5,863 nucleotides of DNA from an uncultured Verrucomicrobium sp. Its GTDB lineage: Bacteria > Verrucomicrobiota > Verrucomicrobiia > Methylacidiphilales > GAS474. Positions 1 to 5,512 of this stretch are shown piece after piece. The position numbers and the translations under genes were made by a program. The DNA is taken from positions 1 to 5,863 of the forward strand of contig CAISZB010000412.1 in NCBI GenBank assembly GCA_903889845.1, given 5' to 3'. Under the pieces are notes generated by a model, which was given only the letters and a program-made list of their open reading frames with translations, had not been told where the DNA came from and searched no databases. Position 1 is the first letter of the stretch, and the number at the start of each line of letters is the position of its first letter.

Positions 1-240
1 GGGCTGCAGGCCGGGGAAGCCGAATTGCGGGACGGGCGTCGAAAGATCGTTCCCGGCGGCTTGGCTGAAGGCGAGAAACTCCGCCGTCACTTCGACGCAG
101 ACGGTGTGGAGGCCGTAGTCGCCCGGGCCGGTCCGGCAGTAGCCGTCCCGGTAGAACCCGGTGACCGGATCGAGGCAGCACGGCTGCAACGGCCCGCCGA
201 GGACATTCGTGCGGACGGGAGCGGGGGCGGGATCGGCCAT
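1..240 (-). CDS. DUF2237-family protein, N-terminal part (cut by window edge)
   Basis: Reading the minus strand from the ATG at 240 gives 80 open codons that run off the left edge. The product begins MADPAPAPVRTNVLGGPLQP and continues with CC, DPVTGFYRDGYCRTGPGDYG, LHTVC, FLAFSQ, GNDLSTP and FGFPGLQP. I recognise this from memory as the DUF2237 family (COG3651-like), small soluble bacterial proteins of about 120 residues with no established reaction. The conserved cysteines C21, C22, C35 and C48 are present; whether they bind metal is unknown. The family's usual C-terminal segment, rich in W and C, would lie beyond the edge. No Shine-Dalgarno precedes the start. The gene is divergent from the amidotransferase-like gene across 55 bp. 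The family call is firm because the whole visible stretch matches the family pattern; the function is unknown. Confidence 0.9.
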   Translation of the reverse strand, partial: MADPAPAPVRTNVLGGPLQPCCLDPVTGFYRDGYCRTGPGDYGLHTVCVEVTAEFLAFSQAAGNDLSTPVPQFGFPGLQP

Positions 241-257
241 GGCGCGGAGCGTAGATC

Positions 258-274
258 GGCTTTCGTCCGAAGCC
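258..274. promoter_or_regulatory. Dyad in the middle of the divergent intergenic region
   Basis: GGCTT (258-262) and AAGCC (270-274) are inverted. Allowing one bulged T, the arms extend to GGCTT(T)CG and CGAAGCC around a 2-nt centre. The dyad sits almost exactly in the middle of the 55-bp gap between the two divergent start codons (241-295). That placement would suit a shared operator or overlapping promoters, but no clear -35/-10 pair is visible and a dyad this short can occur by chance. Confidence 0.25.
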
Positions 275-295
275 AAGACCCGATAGCCTGCCCCG

Positions 296-937
296 ATGAA
301 AGTCGTCGTCACTTGGCTCCGGGAATGCGACGTCGCCCCGTTCGCCGCCTGCTTTGCCCCTTATCCTCATGTCCGTCTATGGGACGCGCGCGTCGAGGGG
401 AAGCCGTGGCCCGACGAGAGTGACGGGGAGGCGGCAGGGCTCCTCCTCACGGGCGGCTCCGACATCGGCGCGCCCTTCCTCCGCCAGCCGGTCCCCGATC
501 CGCGCCTCGTCGAGGAGCCCGATCCGGCGCGGGACGCCTGGGAATTCGCCGCCGTGGAGCGGGCGCTCTCCGAAGCCTCGCGCCTTCCCCTCTTCGCGAT
601 CTGCCGCGGCATGCAGGTCCTCAACGTCGCCCTCGGCGGCACCCTCCACCTCGACATCCCGGGCCATCGCGGGGAGGAGCAGAAATTCGGCAACCTCCAG
701 CCCCTCCGCTATGCGCCCAGCGTCCCGGCCCCGTTCCCCTGCGTGAACAGTTCCCACCATCAGGCCCTCGACCGCCTCGGCGCGGGACTGCGGGCCGAGG
801 CCTGGCACGCCGGGGACGGCGTCGTCGAGCAGGTCCGCCTCGACGGCCCCCCCTTCGGCCTCGGCGTCCAGTATCATCCCGAACGGGACCCGCTCTACCG
901 CCCGCTGTTCGACGCCTTCGTCGCGGCGTTGCGCTGA
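296..937 (+). CDS. Class I glutamine amidotransferase-like hydrolase (gamma-glutamyl-GABA hydrolase / peptidase C26 family)
   Basis: A 213-residue cytosolic protein with the full class I GATase catalytic set. The nucleophile elbow AICRGMQVLNVALGG carries Cys103, and the VQYHPE motif supplies His194 and Glu196. LLLTGGSDI at about 50-57 matches the oxyanion-side loop, and VNSSHHQALDRLG at 150-162 is typical of PuuD-like enzymes. The known family members hydrolyse gamma-glutamyl amide bonds, for example gamma-glutamyl-GABA in putrescine breakdown. No other putrescine-pathway gene (puuA/B/C-like) is in the window, so the substrate is open and the symbol puuD is not assigned. At 213 residues it is shorter than the roughly 250 usual for PuuD, mainly because the N-terminal part before the first GG loop is compact. 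The ATG at 296 gives MKVVVTW, a plausible first beta strand; no Shine-Dalgarno precedes it. Family is confident, substrate is not. Confidence 0.88.
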   Translation: MKVVVTWLRECDVAPFAACFAPYPHVRLWDARVEGKPWPDESDGEAAGLLLTGGSDIGAPFLRQPVPDPRLVEEPDPARDAWEFAAVERALSEASRLPLFAICRGMQVLNVALGGTLHLDIPGHRGEEQKFGNLQPLRYAPSVPAPFPCVNSSHHQALDRLGAGLRAEAWHAGDGVVEQVRLDGPPFGLGVQYHPERDPLYRPLFDAFVAALR

Positions 938-962
938 GCAGGCCAACCGCTCCCAAGAAACG

Positions 963-1037
963 AACAAAAAGAGTCATTTCAGATCACATCAGTCCCCATT
1001 CCGTGAGTGTAACAAAAAATCATTTCGTGTGGAATGA
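963..1037. promoter_or_regulatory. AT-rich putative regulatory region with repeated YCATTYC boxes upstream of the XRE gene
   Basis: The gap between the hydrolase and the XRE gene is markedly more AT-rich than the genes around it. The box YCATTYC occurs at 974-980 (TCATTTC), 996-1002 (CCATTCC) and 1020-1026 (TCATTTC). It occurs again inverted at 1031-1037 (GGAATGA). The starts of the direct copies are 22 and 24 bp apart, about two helical turns. Copies two and three share the longer CATTYCGTG. The last two boxes form a dyad, 7-bp arms with one mismatch around GTGT. A longer direct repeat is also visible: AACAAAAAGAGTCATTTC at 963-980 and AACAAAAAATCATTTC at 1011-1026. This fits an operator cluster, possibly for the XRE protein downstream. 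Operator function is inferred, not shown. Confidence 0.45.
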
Positions 1038-1090
1038 CACACACCCTGAGACGATGACGTTTCTAAGGTCAAAAACGTATCCGCCTCCTC

Positions 1091-1321
1091 ATGCCGCCCG
1101 CCCGCAAGCTCAACATCTGTGGACCGACCCTCCGGAAAATCCGAACCTCCATGGGCCTTTCCCAAGCGGAATTGGCAGCACGGTGCCAACGTGCGGCGTG
1201 GGACGTGAGCCGGGACATCATCGCCCGGATCGAAGGCCAGCGCCGCTGGGTCGGCGACGTCGAGTTGGTCCACCTCGCCGAAGTCCTGCAGGTCGACGTT
1301 CGCGACCTGCTTCGGAAGTAG
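1091..1321 (+). CDS. Small XRE-family helix-turn-helix transcriptional regulator
   Basis: A 76-residue protein that is essentially one lambda-Cro/XRE-type (HTH_3) DNA-binding domain. The five-helix pattern is clear: GPTLRKIRTSMGL at about 11-23, SQAELAARCQ (helix 2), WDVSRDIIARIEGQRRWV (recognition helix and following turn) and DVELVHLAEVLQVDVRDLL (helices 4-5). There is no dimerisation or ligand domain, so it may act as a simple repressor binding paired sites. The ATG at 1091 is the first start in frame and leaves about ten residues before the domain. No Shine-Dalgarno precedes it; CCTCCTC abuts the ATG instead. The repeated boxes at 963-1037 lie 54-128 bp upstream, suggesting autoregulation. 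The same-strand transporter starts 129 bp after the stop and is a candidate target. It is unlikely to be an antitoxin because no small toxin-like gene adjoins it. Family call is strong; target is inference. Confidence 0.88.
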   Translation: MPPARKLNICGPTLRKIRTSMGLSQAELAARCQRAAWDVSRDIIARIEGQRRWVGDVELVHLAEVLQVDVRDLLRK

Positions 1322-1411
1322 TCCGCCTTCCCCCCTTCTTTTCCCGGGCCGCGAGAGCGTGCGCCCCGCGTGGTACGTTTTCCTCTTTTTGCGGTTCCCC
1401 CGGTATTTTCT

Positions 1412-1441
1412 TTATCGGGCAAACAGATAGTGCGCTACAAT
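1412..1441 (+). promoter_or_regulatory. Putative promoter for the MFS transporter gene
   Basis: TACAAT at 1436-1441 is a good match to the sigma-70 -10 hexamer. A weak -35 candidate, TTATCG at 1412-1417, lies 18 bp upstream. The -10 element ends only 9 nt before the ATG at 1451, so initiation 6-8 nt downstream would give an almost leaderless transcript. That agrees with the missing Shine-Dalgarno. The weak -35 keeps confidence modest. Confidence 0.4.
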
Positions 1442-1450
1442 AATCCCTTC

Positions 1451-2728
1451 ATGTCTCTCCTTTCTTCCCCGTCCGGAGCCCGCACCGCCGCCGTGTCCTC
1501 CCCGACGACCGCGGCGACTTCGCTGATCTGCCTCCTCGGTACGCTGACGGCACTCGGCCCCCTCTCGATCGACCTATATCTTCCCGCCTTCCCGGCGATC
1601 GGCCGGGAATTCGGCACGGGGGCGGAGGAGGTGCAGCAGACCCTCGCCCTTTTCTTCGTCGGCATGGCCTCGGGGCAGCTCCTCTACGGCCCCCTCTCCG
1701 ACCGCTGGGGCCGGAAGGGCCCCCTCCTCTTCGGCCTCCTGCTCTACGCCCTCGCCTCCGTCGGCTGCGCGCTGGCTCCCGGCGCCGCCGCCCTGGCGTG
1801 GTGGCGCCTCCTGCAGGGACTGGGCGGCTGCGCCGGGATGGTGATCACGCGGGCGATCGTCCGGGACCGCTTCGGGGAGGTCGACGCCGCGCGGGTCTTC
1901 TCCCAGATGATGATGGTGATGGGCATCGCGCCGATCCTCGCCCCATTCGCGGGCGGGCAGATCCTGGCCCACTTGGGAGGCTGGCGGACGCTCTTCTGGC
2001 TCCTCGCCGCCTTCGGCCTCGGCTGTGCCGCCCTCGTCTCCGCCTTTTTGCCGGTGCCGGAACGCGCCCTGGCGCCCGCCGCCTCGGCCCGGCCCGCCGG
2101 CATCCTCCGCACCTTCGCAGCCATCGTGCGCGATCCCCGGTTCCTGGTCCCGACGCTCATCCTCTCCGGCGCCCAGGCGGCGATGTTCTGCTACATAGCG
2201 GGTTCCCCCGGCATCCTCATCGAGCACTTCGGCGTCGGGCCCCAGCGTTACGGCCTCTTCTTCGGGGCAAATGCGGCGGGCCTCATCGCGACCTCTCAGG
2301 TGAACCGCCTCCTGCTCCGCCGCTTCTCCCCCCACCGGATCGCCGGGGCCGGGATCGCGGCAGCGGCGGCCTTCGGCCTCCTGCTGGCGCTCTTTTCCTG
2401 GAGCGGCCATGCCTCACTGCCCGGCGTCGCGGTCCTCTTCTTCCTTCTCCTCGCCGCCGTCGGCTTCGTGGGGGCGAACGGCGCCGCCTGGGCGATGGCC
2501 CATCAGGGCCGCCATGCGGGGAGCGCCTCGGCGCTGATGGGGTCCGTCTCCTTCGCCTTCTCCGCGGCGGCGGGCGGGACCATCGCGGTGTTCACCCGCA
2601 CCCTCCACGGCGACGCCCTCCGCGCGACCGGCCTCGCCATCGCGCTCCTCGCCGGCGCGTCCTTCATCCTCTACCGCACCCACTCGCACCTGGCTTCGGA
2701 GGCGCCGCTGCGGGTGGGGGAAGAATAA
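1451..2728 (+). CDS. Bcr/CflA-type MFS multidrug efflux transporter
   Basis: A 425-residue inner-membrane protein with twelve hydrophobic segments (roughly residues 22-48, 64-80, 92-110, 113-137, 149-171, 180-200, 231-256, 267-283, 297-317, 323-349, 359-381, 390-409), the 12-TM major facilitator fold. Diagnostic features are SIDLYLPAFPAIGREFG at the end of TM1, motif A GPLSDRWGRK at 80-89 and the TM5 motif GIAPILAPFAGG at about 158-169. These are typical of the DHA1 Bcr/CflA subfamily, proton-driven exporters linked to bicyclomycin, sulfonamide or chloramphenicol resistance. The actual substrate cannot be read from sequence. The frame also has a GTG at 1370 that would add 27 residues, but these lie over the -10 element and are not needed for TM1, so I chose the ATG at 1451. 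TCCCTTC abuts it and there is no Shine-Dalgarno. It lies downstream of the XRE gene and is convergent with the kinase gene. Confidence 0.9.
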   Translation: MSLLSSPSGARTAAVSSPTTAATSLICLLGTLTALGPLSIDLYLPAFPAIGREFGTGAEEVQQTLALFFVGMASGQLLYGPLSDRWGRKGPLLFGLLLYALASVGCALAPGAAALAWWRLLQGLGGCAGMVITRAIVRDRFGEVDAARVFSQMMMVMGIAPILAPFAGGQILAHLGGWRTLFWLLAAFGLGCAALVSAFLPVPERALAPAASARPAGILRTFAAIVRDPRFLVPTLILSGAQAAMFCYIAGSPGILIEHFGVGPQRYGLFFGANAAGLIATSQVNRLLLRRFSPHRIAGAGIAAAAAFGLLLALFSWSGHASLPGVAVLFFLLLAAVGFVGANGAAWAMAHQGRHAGSASALMGSVSFAFSAAAGGTIAVFTRTLHGDALRATGLAIALLAGASFILYRTHSHLASEAPLRVGEE

Positions 2729-2776
2729 AGAACGCTTGAACGGGAGGTGCGCCCAGGCTCGGGCCGTCGCCCCCCG

Positions 2777-5512
2777 TCAAATCATCACCGACTCCACCGT
2801 CGCCGGGCGCAGGGGGGAAAGGGGGGAGATCGGGGAGGCGGGCACGGGCGGCGGGACCGCCCCCGTATGCCGGGCCACCTCCCGGATCAGGCCCTCGACC
2901 GTGTAAGGCTTGATCAGGAAGCCGAGGCGCTCCGAATTGAGCTTCGCCTCCTCCAATTCGGCCAGCTGGGCGTCCGTCATCTCGGTCCCGCTGATGAGGA
3001 TCACCGGCAGGTCGGCCCGCTTCCGGCGCAGCGCCGCCATCACCTCGACGCCGCCCATGTAGGGCATGTCGAGGTCGGAGATGACGAGGCAGATCGTCTC
3101 CTCGTGCTGGTTGAAGACGGAGACTCCTTCCAATCCGTTCGTCGCCGTCACCACGCGGTAGCCGTAATTCTCCAGCATCACCTTGGAGAGGCGGCGGACG
3201 GTGTTGTCGTCATCGACGAGGAGGATCTTCTCCCCCTTGCCGACAGGGAGTCCGGCGGTCGGCCCCTTCTTTTCCTCGACCGGGACGTTCGTCAGCGCGG
3301 GCAGATGGATGAGGAAGCGGGTGCCGATGCCCTGCTCACTCTCCACCGTGATGAAGCCGCCCATCCGCCGAACGATCCCGGCGACGGTGGAGAGACCCAG
3401 GCCGGTCCCCTTCCCCGGATCCTTCGTCGTGAAGAGGGGCTCGAAGATCCGGGGCAGCACGTGGGGCGGGATGCCGCTCCCGGAGTCGATGACGGAGAGG
3501 AGGAGGAACGATCCCGGCAGGACCCCTTCCCGGCCCATCACGTCCCGGGCGGCGAGGACCTTGTTCTCCGCCGCGATGATGAGGCGCCCGCCGCGCGGCA
3601 TCATCGCATCCCGGGCGTTCACGCAGAGGTTGAGGAGCACCTGATGGATCTCCGTCGCGTTGCCGCAGACGTTCCAGAGGCCCTTCCCGATCTTCGTCTC
3701 GATCGTCACCAGCTTCGGGAAGGTGTCGCGGATGATTTTGACCATCTCGTCGACCAGGTGGCGGACCTGGACCGGCCCGGCCTCCCCCTGCGTCCCGCGG
3801 ACGAAGCCGAGGATCTGCTTCACCATCGCCGTGCCGCGCTGGGCCGAGGCAAGGATCGTCTGGCAGAGGGCCTTCCGCTCCTCGTCGTCCTTCGCCTCCT
3901 CCAGGAGCTGCATCCCGACGATCACCGGCGTCAGGGCGTTGTTGAGGTCGTGGGCGACGCCGCTGGCCAGGGCGCCGACGTTCTCCATCCGCTGCGCGCG
4001 GTTGAGCTGCGCCTCGTAGCCCTTCTTCTCCGTCATGTCCGAATCGACGACCAGGATCCCCCTCGGCTTCCCCGCCGCGTCGTGCAGGACGGCCCACCGG
4101 CTCTCCACCACGATGGGCTTCTCTTCCTCCAGCTTGTAGACCATCTCCCCCTCCCAGCGCCCCTCGGAAAAAAGATCGACCAGCGTCGGCACCGTCCCCA
4201 CGCCCCTTGAGAAAAGCATCTCCCGGATGTCCTTCCCCTTCGCCTCGCGGGCCTGGATCCGGTAAAGCCGCTCCGCCGCCCGGTTCCAGAACCGGATGCG
4301 GAATTCCATGTCGAGGGCGAAGATCGCGTCCTGCGCCTCGTCGAGGAAGGCCTCCTGCTCGCCGATCCTTTCCTGCGCCTCCTTGAGGAGGAGGACCTCC
4401 TCGCGGAGCTTCCGGTTCGCCCGGCGCAGGTTCCGGAACAGGAATCCCATCGCGGCCAGCGCCGCGACCCCGATGAGGGCGGTCTCGGCACGGTGAAGGA
4501 AGAAGTCGTCGCGCTGGGCGATGTCGAAGAGCATGTCCTCCCGGTCCCAATGGTAATAGAGCCGCCAACCGGGAAGACCGGCCTCGTCGAGGTTGACTTG
4601 GAGGAGCGAGGGATCGTCGAGCGGCAGGTTCTTCAACGCCGCGTTGTCCCGCGCGGCGATCCGGATATTCGATTCCGGGCGGGCCAGCAGGAACCGGCCC
4701 TCCCCGCCGTGGTCGGTCACGCGGTTGAGGACTTCGAGGAGGGCCGCCTCCCGGACGATCACCGCGATCATTCCGGAGAATTCCCCGGAAGGCCGATAAA
4801 ACGGGACGGCGATGACGAGGCCCCGCGCCTTGTCGGGATCGTCCCCCTCCCGGTTGTCGCACGTGACGAGGGCCGGGGAGAGCGTGGCCGGGATCTGGTC
4901 GAGCGAGGCGAAGGCGAACCGGGGCCAGAGCCCCTCCTGGCGCTTCAGTTCCTGCTGCAGCCACCCGTATTCGAACGCCTCGTTGCCGCCCTCGTCCTTC
5001 CGGTTCCCGACCACCGACCGATTCGCCTCGATCGCCTCGTCGATCTCGAAGAAGGGCCTCTCCCCGTTCTTCCCCTGGCCGGAAAGATCGGGATGGAACC
5101 CCTTCACCACGCCGTAGACCTCGGAGACGTCGATATGGGAAACGAGGGAGTTGTAGATTTGCCGCACCGTCTCCTCGGCCTCCTTCGGGAACCGCGCCCG
5201 GGTCCACTCCTCATCGGCCCCCGCAGGGCGGTTCGGTCCCCGGATCTGGCGCACGGCGGGGAGGAGGGAGATCGTCCGCGCCCCCTGGTAGATTTCCCGC
5301 ATCATCCCCTCGACGCGCCCCGCCTTGTCGTCGAGGACGGCGCGGGCATAGCCCTCGTGGTCGGAGGCGATGATCTTATCGTCGATCCGCCGATAGGCGT
5401 CCTGCCACGAGACATAAACGACGGCGGCGATCAGGAGCAGCAGGATGAACCCGCCCAGCACGAGGCTGTCCCCCTGCCATCGGAGACGGGGATTCAAGGA
5501 AGGCTTCTTCAT
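2777..5512 (-). CDS. Membrane-bound hybrid histidine kinase (periplasmic sensor-PAS-HisKA-HATPase-REC)
   Basis: A 911-residue sensor kinase. Order: short cytoplasmic tail; TM1 about 16-36; periplasmic sensor about 37-341; TM2 about 342-359; charged coiled-coil linker about 360-395; PAS about 390-495 (FWNRAAERLYRIQ, then a PAC-like RGILVVDSDMTEKK); HisKA with phospho-accepting His521 in GVAHDLNNALTP; HATPase_c with N-box Asn632 (LLNLCVNARDAM), G1 DSGSGIP at 676-682 and G2 GKGTGLGLS at 700-708; REC with acidic VDDD (Asp767-769), phospho-acceptor Asp813 (SDLDMP), Ser841 and Lys868. All catalytic residues are intact. The sensor contains GLVIAVPFYRPSGEFSGMI before TM2, resembling the membrane-proximal half of a double-Cache domain; its ligand is unknown. 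A proline-rich tail (about 887-903) follows REC. The ATG at 5512 is chosen; a TTG at 5539 would add nine residues before MKKPSLN. No Shine-Dalgarno; TTTTTTC abuts the ATG. No separate response regulator or Hpt protein is adjacent, so the downstream partner is probably elsewhere. Confidence 0.93.
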   Translation of the reverse strand: MKKPSLNPRLRWQGDSLVLGGFILLLLIAAVVYVSWQDAYRRIDDKIIASDHEGYARAVLDDKAGRVEGMMREIYQGARTISLLPAVRQIRGPNRPAGADEEWTRARFPKEAEETVRQIYNSLVSHIDVSEVYGVVKGFHPDLSGQGKNGERPFFEIDEAIEANRSVVGNRKDEGGNEAFEYGWLQQELKRQEGLWPRFAFASLDQIPATLSPALVTCDNREGDDPDKARGLVIAVPFYRPSGEFSGMIAVIVREAALLEVLNRVTDHGGEGRFLLARPESNIRIAARDNAALKNLPLDDPSLLQVNLDEAGLPGWRLYYHWDREDMLFDIAQRDDFFLHRAETALIGVAALAAMGFLFRNLRRANRKLREEVLLLKEAQERIGEQEAFLDEAQDAIFALDMEFRIRFWNRAAERLYRIQAREAKGKDIREMLFSRGVGTVPTLVDLFSEGRWEGEMVYKLEEEKPIVVESRWAVLHDAAGKPRGILVVDSDMTEKKGYEAQLNRAQRMENVGALASGVAHDLNNALTPVIVGMQLLEEAKDDEERKALCQTILASAQRGTAMVKQILGFVRGTQGEAGPVQVRHLVDEMVKIIRDTFPKLVTIETKIGKGLWNVCGNATEIHQVLLNLCVNARDAMMPRGGRLIIAAENKVLAARDVMGREGVLPGSFLLLSVIDSGSGIPPHVLPRIFEPLFTTKDPGKGTGLGLSTVAGIVRRMGGFITVESEQGIGTRFLIHLPALTNVPVEEKKGPTAGLPVGKGEKILLVDDDNTVRRLSKVMLENYGYRVVTATNGLEGVSVFNQHEETICLVISDLDMPYMGGVEVMAALRRKRADLPVILISGTEMTDAQLAELEEAKLNSERLGFLIKPYTVEGLIREVARHTGAVPPPVPASPISPLSPLRPATVESVMI

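Noticed and set aside
1346..1390. Possible terminator after the XRE gene: a bulged stem at 1346-1366 followed by T-rich DNA
   Set aside because: The stem has a bulge and a G-U pair, and the T-rich run starts about 12 nt after it, too far for an intrinsic terminator.
1798..2739. A 313-codon plus-strand open frame inside the transporter gene
   Set aside because: Arg/Pro/Gly-rich shadow in another frame; the overlapping frame gives a textbook MFS protein.
2729..2776. Possible bidirectional terminator between the convergent transporter and kinase genes (arms CGGGAGG at 2741-2747 and CCCCCCG at 2770-2776, inner GCCC/GGGC)
   Set aside because: The stem is imperfect and no T-run follows it on either strand, so a terminator cannot be supported.
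2747..4210. A 487-codon open frame on the plus strand, antisense to the kinase gene (with a further long one at 4493-5644)
   Set aside because: The products are low-complexity, rich in R, H, D, G and L with no domain, as expected opposite a GC-rich gene with strong third-position bias. The minus strand encodes an intact multi-domain kinase over the same bases.
3336..5207. A 623-codon minus-strand open frame overlapping the kinase gene in another frame
   Set aside because: The translation is dominated by R, G, P and A with no recognisable fold; it is a GC-bias shadow of the kinase frame.
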